Positions 13,501 through 23,040 of a stretch of DNA of 64,000 nucleotides are shown one piece after another (position 1 is the first letter of the stretch; each line of letters begins with the position of its first letter). Under the pieces are notes generated by a model. It saw nothing but the letters and a program-made list of their open reading frames with translations, was not told the DNA's origin and searched no databases. The stretch is from contig JAPMXV010000067.1 of the NCBI GenBank assembly GCA_026936335.1, forward strand, positions 329,356 to 393,355. The letters are read 5' to 3'. The position numbers and the translations under genes were made by a program. This DNA is from Mantamonas sphyraenae. Taxonomy: Eukaryota > CRuMs > Mantamonadidae.

Positions 13501-14309
13501 GCGTGGAGCGAGCGGACCGGAGGAGAAAAGAAAAAAACGGCAAACGCGCTCAAGGAAGGAAAAACGCACCCGTCAAGATTGGCTGTTTCGATGTAGCAGA
13601 TGCCTTCATCGTCGTTGCTGCTGACGGTGATCATGTCTGCGGGGAAAGTCTGGCCTCGCTGGACGTAGACGATGTCTCCCACGACGATGTCCTTGGAGAA
13701 AACGGTTTGCAAGGTGCCGTCGCGAAGCACCTCGTACTGGGCGTAGTTTGTGGCGTGGTCAGCCTTGTAGCGACCCTGTGGTGGGCAACAGGTGAAGCAA
13801 GGATGGTCAATGGGCACGAGGGTGAGCATGGGGACGGAGTCGGTTTGGGGTCGGGGCCGGTGTGGGGCGGGCAAGGAACAAATCGAGCGTATGGGACGAC
13901 GAGGCCGCAAGGAAGAAAAACGCACGTAGTCCTCGATGGCTTCCTTGATGGCCGAAAGAGTCAACACAAAGATGAGAGGCACCAAGGAGGTGATGGGTGG
14001 TAACGGTGAGATGATTCGGATGGATTGAATAATCACGACGACCAAAAAGTAGAAGTTGGAGACTCGTCGGAACTGCTCGAAAAGATTCTTGGGCAGGAAG
14101 GTGAGTGGGGTGTACTTGGTGGTGCGGATGATGTTGCTCGGGTAGCCACGCTCATCATTGGCCCGCGAGTTGTTGAACTCGACCATGTAGTCCTCTTCGT
14201 CCTGTGTGTGGGCAAGGGTTGTGTGAGGTGTTTGCACGCGGAGGAAAAAGAGGGGCCCCACAAACCAAAACACTCGGTTCCAACCACATACCATTGCCAG
14301 ATCCACCAT
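10509..14309 (-). CDS. P4-ATPase phospholipid flippase
   Basis: Four exons: 14309-14292 (six codons), 14201-13926, 13775-13570 and 13413-10509, giving about 1134 residues, a normal P4-ATPase length. Donors are GTATGT, GTGCGT and GTGCGT; acceptors CACAG, CACAG and TGCAG; all phases agree. The protein has the P4 entry motif GYPSNIIRTTKYT, FRRVSNFYFL before TM1/2, FPADMI and YIETANLDG in the actuator domain, PISLV in TM4, the phosphorylation motif DKTGTLT, AKGADNIMF in the nucleotide domain and GDGANDVSMI. Four further C-terminal membrane pairs follow. Such pumps flip phosphatidylserine or related lipids to the cytosolic leaflet, usually with a CDC50 partner (family knowledge; no CDC50 gene is seen here). 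A basic stretch (KIRKNKSKGK) precedes the P-domain. The tiny first exon is the least certain part. Confidence 0.92.
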   Translation of the reverse strand: MVDLAMVCGWNRVFWFVGPLFFLRVQTPHTTLAHTQDEEDYMVEFNNSRANDERGYPSNIIRTTKYTPLTFLPKNLFEQFRRVSNFYFLVVVIIQSIRIISPLPPITSLVPLIFVLTLSAIKEAIEDYVRFSSLRPRRPIRSICSLPAPHRPRPQTDSVPMLTLVPIDHPCFTCCPPQGRYKADHATNYAQYEVLRDGTLQTVFSKDIVVGDIVYVQRGQTFPADMITVSSNDDEGICYIETANLDGCVFPSLSAFAVFFFSPPVRSLHAPTPTRSARLTRSPVHPPHTSYLPHASICSETNLKMRRSMTSTLRFRTEQEVTQIQGSISCEPPNEHLFEFNGRFSSELVRPSHAQMASVEADSAVVSQAVVSYEPLSAKNLLLRGARLRNTAFAYGIVVYTGVDTKIFLNQQPSPSKLSTTERRLNKYVILIFAFQMACCLVAAVFSGFFQDQEVRVMGYIGGLELEPVQFAIRNFFTYFILFNTMIPISLVVTLELVRLVQVKFMEVDLDLTTEFDEGDAPLIAQKPSRLSKIRKNKSKGKIELDASRAGKQVVHMTAKTSNLNEELGQIEYIFSDKTGTLTENKMEFAKCSINGLMFSASTIASAHASGNAELQAQIHHFLLCLCLCHTAVPERDPKTDQIIYQAQSPDEAALLRAAESCGYALTRKTTTTLTVEIHGQEHIFEVLAIIEFSSARRRMSIIVRDENGTVTLYAKGADNIMFDRLANDSNQQLQSNTDEHLATMAKEGLRTLVVCMRELSEREFLDWERMWIEANASIDARRQKMETASDVMERDFKLLGATAIEDKLQEEVAETIQYLLDCNIHVWVLTGDKQETAINIGYSSKLLVDDMELLEVPAGPATEDVGKMLLKWAKMYTNPDKPPKNPLALVIGGRSLGWALRERAPLLMQLTSVCKSVICCRVTPLEKALVVRLIKTWGKTICLSVGDGANDVSMIQEAHVGVGIFGREGTQAARASDYAITEFRHLRPLLAKHGRWSYLRIVMIIQYSFYKNLAFTFPQFWFSIYDGWTGQTLYHSYLLSAFNIFFTSLPIFLTGCFEQDLSRELIQRFPFAYREIQQGKMFNARSLLIWLGTAIWHSFVLFFSTYYVFDFNDIVRSDGLSVGMWSMGTLTCTYAVLTVTLKLCLVTQYWTKLTHFGIWGSLAFYVFFISVLNSLQAFPNMYNVWAMWIDQPLFYLMLLLVPVMCLLPDYVLSYYFRNYRPTDAQILQNLRARGKLDDAMQTEMATLSVNNEDGAATKGQGVGDA

Positions 14310-14528
14310 GTTCGAAGCTGGAGCAGAGCGACAAGACGGTGCGGAGCACAGGACAAGTGGCGATGGGTGCTGTGTCAGTATGTGGCTGGCAAAACGACGA
14401 AAGAGAAACCGGTGAGCAAAACGCGTCTGGAGCGTGGCAAACACACAGAATGATTCACGTTGACCTGCGAGCGCAGACGCTGCACACACACAATTTCATC
14501 GAATTTCCCACGCACATCGCTGCGAATC

Positions 14529-17500
14529 TCACGCAGGCTTGGTCTGATAGTGGTAGATGTAGCTGCCGAGAAGGATGAAAGCAAAGAGAACGCTGGTGAC
14601 GCTGATGAGAATCCACAGCGTCTCGAGGCGCAGCGGAGGCTCGTAGACGTAAACCTTAAAGTAGGCGTCGAGCTCGCACCTGCTCTCGCTGACAAAGACG
14701 GCGCGGAAGTGGTAGAGCTGCTCGCCCTCGAAGCGGATGCCATGGAACTGGGTTGGGTCGAGGACGACGGCGGCCTGTCCGGCGGGATCATTGGCGCAGT
14801 TGAGGGTCTCGGTGTGGTTGAAGCAGTAGTCACGACGACCATTGATCTCTTCAAGGCGGTACAGGGAGGTGGAGGGCAGCTGGCGGCCATCTTGCTGGAT
14901 GACAAACTTGGGCGCATAGGCGTTCTGGTAAAACACGCGTTCGACCCGATCCACACAGTCTGTGTCACGCGGCAAGTTGGAGAAGCGCAGAGCGTCTGTG
15001 CAGCCACACTGAGCTCGGTTGGCCGCGCCTTCACAGCGACCGTATTGGCCGGTGCGCTTGGAAATGGACCAAATATCGTTGTGGCGGGGTTTGGATGGGT
15101 CGGCATGGTATATGAGCTTAGTGATGGGCACAGCGGTGCCATTGATGCTGGGAGGGCGGTAGTTGATGGGCAAGGTCTCTGCGACAGGGGTGCCGTCGGC
15201 GGCGGTGAGGTCGCTGTTGAGAAAGTCATCGCGGCTGTACGGGACGCTCAGGGCAATGGTTTTGGATGGGGGGCAGCCTACCACCACCGTGCGCACAACC
15301 TTGTTCTTGTTGAGACACTGGAGTGAGGGCGAAAGCGTGCTGACGATGAGGGAGGTTGTTCCGCTCTCGGCAAAGCTTGTGATGGAGAGATTGAGCAGCT
15401 GGTACGACGTGCCGTTGATGGTGGCTCGTACTCGGCCTTGGGTGACGCGAACCAGTTTCGGATTGGTGACGCTGACCAGAAACTCGACCGATTCTGGAGC
15501 CACGGCAAAGGTGAGCTGAAGGACGTCGCCGACATCCAAGTAAACGACGCGGACGCCCTGAAAGGTGGATTCGAGTTCCAGAAACTCGATGACGTCGCAG
15601 GTGACCTCACGACGGCTGTACACGCGCTGGCGGGAATGCAGCGGCCAGGCGTAGGCGTCAAAGCCTGGTTCAGGGTTCCACAGGTGCCACTGACCGGGCG
15701 AATACACTGTTGGTTGACCCAGTGAACGGACCACGGCCAGCTGTGCATGTGTGGTGTTTGCTACGTGTTGTACACGCGCCCATCCGGTGGATGGTACCTC
15801 AAGGACCATGCCCACGTGTGCTTGGAGCCAGACAAAGTCGACATCCGGAACACCGGTGTCAACCACGGCCCACACAGCCCCTGAGGCTTCGGCCGCAAGG
15901 AGGCGCAGCTGCTGCCAGGCGACAGCGGCACTGTCGTTGTAGTCGCGCATGTCGTACAATGCCCACTGCTGTGCAGGGACAGCGGCGTAGGAGCGGGGCA
16001 CGAGAACAGTGCGCACGTCCATGTGGCTGGCATTGACAAAGCGCAGGAGCACAAAAGAACCATAATTGGCCACGATAGTCTTTCCCACGTCGGCTGCGGT
16101 CCAGCCACAGGTACGATTGGTGGACTGTGCAAGCGAGGCACACAAGGAGGTCGAACCAGGGTTCCTGAGACGGACGCGCAACAGCTGGCCGACTGCATCT
16201 TGGGCCCCGATGCTGGCGGAGCGATTGCCAAAGTCGAGGCCAAAGCCAAACACGGGACGGCCACTCTCGGGAGCAGGGCTCTCGGACAGAGTGTCGGCCA
16301 GGAGACGCAGGGTGCTGATTGCGGCGTCGCTGCGCACAGCCATGTTGAGACTGGGCTGGCTGGACCGTGAGGACAGGGTGACTGTGGATGCGTCCACGTT
16401 TGTGTCTGTGTCTTGTGTGGTGGTGGTGTAGAAGCCGCCAGCCATGGCAAGCTGCGTGAGGCGGCGCTGGTTGGGCGAGAGCTGCTCGCCGTGCACGAGA
16501 AGGGATCCGCTTTGGGTGGTGAGAATATCGTTGTCCAGCGTGACCAATGAGCCGTTGGACACGACGCTGCTCCTATGGGTCATGACCGCCATGGCCAGCA
16601 TGTCTGTGCGTGACAGTGGCATGGCAGCCAGGGCATAGCGTTCACTGTCGTAGCGGATGGAGTTTGTGGGCGCCAGGATGGCAGCCTCGGTGGACAGAGC
16701 AGTGACGCGCAGCCAGTCTGCGTGCAGGGCCGTTGCACCTGGTGTGGCCTGGAAGCCCAATGGATAGCGTGACAAGTGTACCCCTGCGTATGAGTGGCGA
16801 GGAAAGCGTGCTTCGAGGAGACGCAGGACGCCCAGGTCGTCGTAGTGGATGGCACGCATGGAGCGGACCTGGACGTCGTCAAAGCCATCGGGCTGGGTGG
16901 GCATGGTCACTTGGGCCACTCCAGACGCACCGGGGCAGCTATGGATGACGCGACCACGTGTGGTGGAGGCGGCGAAGCAATCGTCAGCACGGTTGGTGGT
17001 GACCTCATCAAAGAGCTCGTCGGAGCCCTCGGGAAGTATGTACAGAAGACGGAAGTTGTAACCCGAGGATGTGGAGAGCCACAGGTGGTTCCCGTAGGCG
17101 AGAATGAGTCCGGCAGTGCGTGAGGATTGGACGATGCCACGCGGGTAGAAGGTGGCAGGGAACCGGAAACCACGATGCCAGCCGACGGTGGTGTTGTCCG
17201 ATGCATGTTCGTGGAGCAACACCTGTGCCTGATCCGTGCCATTGGTCACCAGATACACAGAAAGATCGAGGTCGTAGTTGCGCGCCGCGCCCAGAAACCA
17301 ATGGTTGGTTTCGAGATGGCCGAGGTCCAACGATGTCCATGGGACATGCAGGCGGTACCAGCGGTCGTGGCTGCGTGTGCCACTAAACACCAAATGTGCA
17401 CCGCGACCCTCCTGTTCAGCCTGCCCTGTGGGTGCCCCAAAAGCCAGGTAAACAAACTCCTCGTCACGCTGGTAGACAGACGTGACGCAATAGCGGGCGA

Positions 17501-18885
17501 AATAGATTGAAAGGGCAGTGGTGGCGTTGATGGAAGAGGACGAGTCAGTCCATGGCGACAGCTGCTGCACAATGAGGGCAGTGAGATTTGTGGCCAGGGT
17601 CTGTGTGACGGAGCTGCCGTGTGGGCGCAACAGGAGTCCGGCAGATGTGTGGAGCAGCAAGCCGTTGTTGAGAAAGTGGAGACGGCGCAGAGTGAGAGAG
17701 GCACAAAGTGGGTCGTTGGGGGCGGTGGAGAGGTCACACACGGTGTGGTTTGCACCTGTGAGGAGGTTCAACAAACGAGGCGGCTGCTGAAACGCAGTTT
17801 CGGTCTCGGCGACGACCATGCCCAGGCGCTGAGCAGATGAAGAGGCAGGCACAGAGAAAGAGAGGACGGAGGAGGCTGCTGTGCAGGCGTGGGCGGCGAC
17901 ATGGATATCGATGGGCAGAAGGGCGTCGGAAGCGAGGGTGGAGGCGTCGTTGAGTGGGGAGCCCCATGAACGCAGAGAATCAAGAGTGCTCACGCTGACC
18001 ATGGAGTCTGCGACGACGCAACCGAGCACTTGGATGTTGTTGGATCGCACAAGGATGTCGATGGGCGAAGCAATCTCGCCCGTGGAGATGGTGGCGCGCC
18101 AGTGCGGATCGGAGGCGTTGGTGGTGACCACGGTGAGGGCCGAAACGCGCAACGATGTGGCCGAGGTGTCCATGTCGAGGGTGGGAAACTCGCCGACGCG
18201 AAGGAAGCTTGTGGTGACCTGTTCGGAGGCACGCAGAGAGGACGGGTCGACAATGCGCAGACGCACAGCCAGAGACGAGCGGTTTGCAGGCAACACCAGC
18301 GTCTGTGTGTTTCCGCTGGAGGTCACACGGGCCGCACTGTCATCTACGTCGATGTGAAAGCGGTAGCAGCCTGTGGCAGAGGCGTAAGGAGACAGCGGTG
18401 AGGGCAAGAGAGTGTCAGCGGGAGAGAACGGCTTGCAACGGCTGGGCAGGGACGGGCGAACGGCAGAACGCACCAGAGACGGCACGGACAATGATGTGAA
18501 AGACAGCAACTGGACAGGCAGTGCCCGAAGCAAGGAGACCGTGGGTGGCGGTGTTGTTTGAGTCGCAGAGCATGATACGGGCGGGTTTGACGCCTGTGGA
18601 GGAGTAGGTGTGCACGAGGCGGCTGCTTGTACTGGCACGCACGTCCCACGTGCCGCCAGCCTCGCCGTCGCCGTAATCGAAAGAATAATACAAAGAGCCG
18701 TTGCGTGGATGGAAGCTACGCGAGGCATCGAGGACCACAGGACGTCCGACCTGTGCGATCTGTTCGCCAGAGACTGTGCTGTAGTGTGCACGCAGTACAG
18801 GGTCCTGATTTGTGTATGCGCGTGTGTGCGGCACCCAAAGGGCCACCACAAGCAGAGCTATGAGAAGCAGGTGTGCCTGCTGCAT
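14529..18885 (-). CDS. Type I membrane glycoprotein resembling CatSper auxiliary subunits
   Basis: Two exons: 18885-18474 and 18370-14529 (intron of 103 nt, GTGCGT to CCACAG, phase 1), 1417 residues. The N-terminus is a clear signal peptide (LLLIALLVVALWVPHTRA). It is followed by a PKD-like module (YYSFDYGDGEAGG). A very long ectodomain with many N-glycosylation sequons follows, then one transmembrane helix near the end (LWILISVTSVLFAFILLGSY) and a short tail. In the last 300 residues the motif VVGCPPSK and the stretch YRLEEINGRRDYCFN with nearby cysteines resemble the GCPP and VNGRxDY elements I associate with CatSper beta/gamma/delta/epsilon stems. That link is from memory, not alignment. 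If right, it would be part of a flagellar calcium channel. Alternatively it is an unrelated PKD-containing surface glycoprotein. Confidence 0.55.
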
Positions 18886-18966
18886 GTGTGTGGTCGGAGT
18901 TGGGCCCTGGAGACGGTGCTGTGTTTTGGCTGCGTTGCCAGAGGCAACGTGACCAATCACCAGAGC

Positions 18967-20649
18967 ATGGACCTGAGTAAGTGGGACCCGTGGGGCAGAG
19001 GAGACGTGTGGTATGGAAAGGGGCATGGGTGCGGGACGGGACAACGCAAGGCTGGCGACGCAGTGACGGACCAAGCGGAAGGCGCGCGTGGCGAGACTCC
19101 GCTGTGCAGAGACCGGGTGAGGCACGTGAGGGAGGACACGGGCACTGACACCCACTTTGCGTTGTGTGTGAACACAGCTGTTGCCACACAGGCACCCGTT
19201 CAGGTCAAGGGTGGGTCCAAGGGCCGCAAGAAGAAAACCAAGGGACGGCGACGACCCGAGGCGCCTGTACAGAGCAGCAGGGAGGCGGAGGCGGAGGATG
19301 CATCCAACGAGATGAGCCTTGAAGGCGTGGATGCAGGCACAAACAGGATGTCGACGGGGGAGCAAACGGGCGTGGACGAGACCGGCGGACAGGAGCGTGG
19401 GAGCAGCATGTCCGCGAGCAGGTCAGCTGGCCTGGCACCAACAGACACTTCCAGCAGCCTGACGGTGGTTGCCAGCGGGCAAGGCATGCCTGTGCCCAAG
19501 GCATCTGCACGAAGGCGGCGGTCGAAGCGCACGTTGAGCACCAACAGCGCGCTGACGTCGTCGACAAGCGGACCGGGGCGGGCCGAGACGCAAGACGCGT
19601 TGGAGCGCGAAGCGGGCCCCGAAGCAGCGTCGTTGCAATTGTCGACAGGTAATATGCTCACAGCAGGCAGCATGATCTCCAGCAGCCTGTTTCAGGACAA
19701 AATGTCAGGGCCGGTGGTGGCGTCGGGGTTGTCGACGTCTGCGTCTTTGGTACCTGCGGCAAGGTCAGTAGGGCCGAATGAGCAGACGCATGGGGCGTCT
19801 GGTTCGGCACGAGGCACCACCAAGAGGAGGCCTGCAGCGGCGGGTCTCACGGAAAGTAGGGGAGCAAGGAAACGGACGCACGAGTCAATGAGCAGCACGC
19901 CATCGGTTGGAAGCAGCGAGACACAGCAAACGGAACGACAGACGGGACAACGAGCAACACAACGAAGCACAGGGGTGGGAGCGACCAGCACCAGAACCAG
20001 CACCAGCACCAGCACCAGCACCAGCACCAGCACCAGCAGCGTGAGAGCGGGTGGCTTAGGAGGCAGCAGGGGCGGCGGTGGAGCGTCCACCAACTCGTTG
20101 GCACGCATTTCGTCAGCCAGTAAGATCAAGAAACGGCGTGTGGACGCAGGCAGCAGGACACAAAGCACAACATCGGTGAGCTCGAGTCGGGGAGGCAGCA
20201 GCAGGCGCTTGGCGCGTCAGGTGGACGAAGGAGCTCAATCGGTGGTGGCCACCGTGGCCATGGCAGACGACGGGACGTTTATCATCGACAGCAGTTCGCT
20301 TGTGGTGACGCTGCCAACGGAGAGCAGCGGAATCGGGCCGTCAAACGAAAACACAGCACCGATCAGCTACCGTGATTCGACGAACCAGCGACGGACATTT
20401 GCAGCACGGTGGACTCCAGAAGAGACTGCGGATTTTTACACCGCCCTGCGCATGTGTGGCACAGACTTTTCGCGCATGGCCACGCTGCTTCCTGAACGCA
20501 ACCGCAACGCCATCAAACGCAAGTTTAAACGGGAAGAAAAGATCAATTCAGTGCTGATAGAGCGAGCCCTGGCGTCGCCACTTGTGTACGACCCATCGCA
20601 AATGGCCGAGGAACGAGGAACGTCGATGAGCTGGGTGGAATTCAGATGA
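18967..20649 (+). CDS. BDP1: TFIIIB subunit Bdp1 (B'') homologue
   Basis: The C-terminal SANT domain is diagnostic: RWTPEETADFYTALRMCG, DFSRMATLLPERNRNAIK and KFKREEKIN match the TFIIIB'' pattern. Bdp1 completes the TFIIIB complex with TBP and Brf1 on RNA polymerase III promoters. The upstream ~400 residues are basic or Ser/Thr-rich and disordered, including a TS-repeat from a CAGCAC/CACCAG tandem near 19990-20040. I infer a 10-nt first exon (18967-18976, ATG GAC CTG A), a GTAAGT donor and an AACACAG acceptor at 19177, which joins the downstream frame exactly; about 493 residues. This start is only moderately supported; internal ATGs from 19309 would still keep the SANT domain. It is transcribed divergently from the CatSper-like gene with about 80 bp between starts. 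Confidence 0.8.
   Translation: MDLSKWDPWGRGDVWYGKGHGCGTGQRKAGDAVTDQAEGARGETPLCRDRVRHVREDTGTDTHFALCVNTAVATQAPVQVKGGSKGRKKKTKGRRRPEAPVQSSREAEAEDASNEMSLEGVDAGTNRMSTGEQTGVDETGGQERGSSMSASRSAGLAPTDTSSSLTVVASGQGMPVPKASARRRRSKRTLSTNSALTSSTSGPGRAETQDALEREAGPEAASLQLSTGNMLTAGSMISSSLFQDKMSGPVVASGLSTSASLVPAARSVGPNEQTHGASGSARGTTKRRPAAAGLTESRGARKRTHESMSSTPSVGSSETQQTERQTGQRATQRSTGVGATSTRTSTSTSTSTSTSTSSVRAGGLGGSRGGGGASTNSLARISSASKIKKRRVDAGSRTQSTTSVSSSRGGSSRRLARQVDEGAQSVVATVAMADDGTFIIDSSSLVVTLPTESSGIGPSNENTAPISYRDSTNQRRTFAARWTPEETADFYTALRMCGTDFSRMATLLPERNRNAIKRKFKREEKINSVLIERALASPLVYDPSQMAEERGTSMSWVEFR
19990..20040 (+). repeat. CACCAG-type tandem repeat inside the Bdp1 gene
   Basis: A run of six-base units (CAGCAC/ACCAGC register), about eight copies, encodes alternating Thr-Ser in the disordered N-terminal part of Bdp1. 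It is a likely length-polymorphic coding microsatellite. Confidence 0.85.
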
Positions 20650-20713
20650 GCAGAGCAGGTCACAGAACGCACAGGAAGACAGAGAGAGAGAGAGAGCACG
20701 AGCAATGGAAGCA

Positions 20714-22876
20714 TCATTCGTTGGCACCCACAAGCTCCACACCCAGGTCCTTGGCAACCATCTTGGCGGCAATGCCGTGGTAGATGCGGTAGTTTGCGTT
20801 GAAGGTGTCGACCGCAAGCTTCTTGCCGGCTTCGCTGGCGTAGAGCTGGCGGTAAAGAGGGCGCACAAACTTCATGCGACCCTGTTCGAGCAGGAATTCG
20901 ACAATGGCGGGAAAGTGTTCGACGTTGCCCGAACGGATGCTGAGGCTGGCGTAGCGGAAGCGGATCTCGCTGTTGCCGTATTTCGAGAGGGAGTAGAGCT
21001 CGTTCATCTTGAGCAGAGTTTCGAGGGCCAGCGGGTTCTCCTCGGTTGCAGTGAGGAGAGCGTTGAGAAAGTGGATGATTTGCTCGATGTGCCAGCCCTG
21101 CATGTCCTCGGCAGTTGCACCCTCGCCGTTGTCGTTGACCCACTTGGAGGCCAGTTTGTCGGCGACGTCGGACAGCGTGGTGTCAAACTCGGGGTCTACA
21201 GGAGGCATACCCGGGGCAAAGAACCAGGCGTCCCAGTCGATTGCGTCCAGGGTCTCCTGGCTGACCGAGTCTGCGAAAAAGTCGAGGAAGGTCTGCTTCC
21301 ACTCGTCGGTGGTCACAGTGCCATACGCAAACTTCTGCACGTAGGTCTTGAGGAAAGGCTCAAACTTCTCCGGGCCACCCACGAGCTTCTCGAGGTAGAA
21401 GAGGAGGTTGAAGCCCTTTTCGTAGGGCACGGACGAGAAGGCGTCATCGGGATCGATTCCTGTGAGGCTGTGACACGACATGAGGAAATGAGGTTGGGAC
21501 AAGGAGATGTGAGCGCGGAAAGGTCGAGGGAGGGGGGGGGGGCAGTGAGGGAGGGAGGGAGGAACTCACTCGGGCACGAGGGCGGTGAGCTGGGACTCGG
21601 CGCCAAAGTGGTCAACCGAGTCCTTGAGGGCACGCCAGCCAGTGAGGGCAGACAGGTGGCGGAACTCTTCGCCATGCAGACGCTGGAGGATCTTGCGCTC
21701 GATAAAGACAGTGTGACCCTCGTTGAGCCAGAAATGGGTCCAGGTGCGGTTGGTGACAAGGTTACCCATCCAGGAGTGAGCAATCTCGTGGGCAACGACG
21801 TTGGCAAGGGACTTGTCGCCAGCCAGGAGGGTGGGGGTCACAAAGGTGAGGGTGGGGTTCTCCATGCCGCCGTAGGGGAAGGAAGGCGGCAGGAGAAGGA
21901 TGTCGTACTTGCCCCAGCAGTACTCTGTGAGGAGCTCCTCGCCCGTGGCAATGAACTTTTCGGTGTCTTCAAACTCGTAAGCACCTGCTTCGACCATTTC
22001 GGGTTCGCTCCAGACCTTGCTGCGCGGCCCAATGTCCCTGCTCTCGAGGTGGCCGATGGCGAGGGCGGTGAGGTAGGACGGGATGGGCACATTCTGGGCA
22101 AAGGAGTAGGTGATGGTGTTGTCGTCACCCTGAGCATCGCCTGTGGAGATGGCGCTCATGAGGGCCACGAGCGGGGCCGGGACGGTGACCTTTGCGTCGT
22201 AGGTGATCTTGCGGGACGGAGAGTCCTGGCAGGGCATCATGGAGCGGGCGTGGATGGCCTGGCACTGGGTGAAGAGGTAGGGGTGCTTCTTGCCTGCAGT
22301 CTGGCTCGGTTCCAGCCACTGGATGGCCGGGGCGTTGGGAGTCGTGTTGTAGGAGACGGTGACTTGGAAGGGCGTGTCAACCTCGACCGCGTTGGGGAGG
22401 GTGATTGTCAGGGGCACACCAAAGGCCTCGGACTCGGTGCCCAGGGAGAACTGGGAAAGGTGTTTAACGAGTGGGAGGGTTGTGTGTGGGTGTGAGCAAT
22501 GTGGGCTGGGAGGCGGACGGAATGTGACGAGAGGGAGGCCGGACCTGCGGCACAACGAAAGGGCAACGGCAGAGGACAGGGCGGAAGGGAAAGGGCAATG
22601 AAAGGCGGTGGAGTCAGTGCATACCTCTGCATCTGCACCGTCGACGGTGACAGACTGGATGTCGAGGGCACGGGTGTCGAGAACGACGGTGGTGACGCCG
22701 GCGACGAGGGCCTGCGTGGACAGGGTGACGCTGCCCTTGAGGCTCTTGGCCTCAAAGTCTGCGGTCCAATCGATGGACACGTGGGTGACAGCCACCTCGT
22801 TGAGGTTGGCTTGCGTCGAGAGGTCGTTGACGTCGGTGACGATGGGTGCCTGCTTGGGGGTGTCTGTGGATGACAT
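20714..22876 (-). CDS. LTA4H: Leukotriene A4 hydrolase-type M1 aminopeptidase
   Basis: Three exons: 22876-22625, 22450-21570 and 21467-20714 (introns 174 and 102 nt; phases 0 and 2 agree), 628 residues against about 611 in the human enzyme. Colinear features along the length are the N-terminal beta domain, QWLEPSQTAGKKHPYLFTQC, CQDSPS, the substrate-binding GGMENPTLTF, and the zinc site HEIAHSWMGN with the third ligand Glu in WLNEGHTVFIE. SVPYEKGFNLLFYLE follows, then the C-terminal helical domain. Family members are cytosolic zinc aminopeptidases; vertebrate ones also hydrolyse the epoxide leukotriene A4, which need not hold here. The gene is convergent with Bdp1 (64 bp apart) and divergent from CLASP (164 bp). 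Intron 2 contains a run of about ten G on the plus strand. Confidence 0.95.
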
Positions 22877-23040
22877 TCTTGGTTGGGGTGGGTCCCAAGG
22901 CGCTTCATTGCACACAGGCGAGAGCAATGACGGACACATGTGTCGTACAGGCATGAGGGAGAATCCGAAGGCAGTGGAATGCGTGGGGTTGGACTTGGGG
23001 CACGGAGCAGCCACGCCATGGGTGCCAACCGAACGGGAAG

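Noticed and set aside
19034-19177. Coding continuation upstream in the Bdp1 frame from 18610
   Set aside because: The frame runs through the divergent CatSper-like exon and promoter; the sequence there is the antisense of that gene's signal-peptide exon and shows no Bdp1-like features.
20705-22495. Long plus-strand open frame opposite LTA4H
   Set aside because: It is the antisense shadow of a confident aminopeptidase exon and reads as low-complexity His/Val/Gly sequence without family features.
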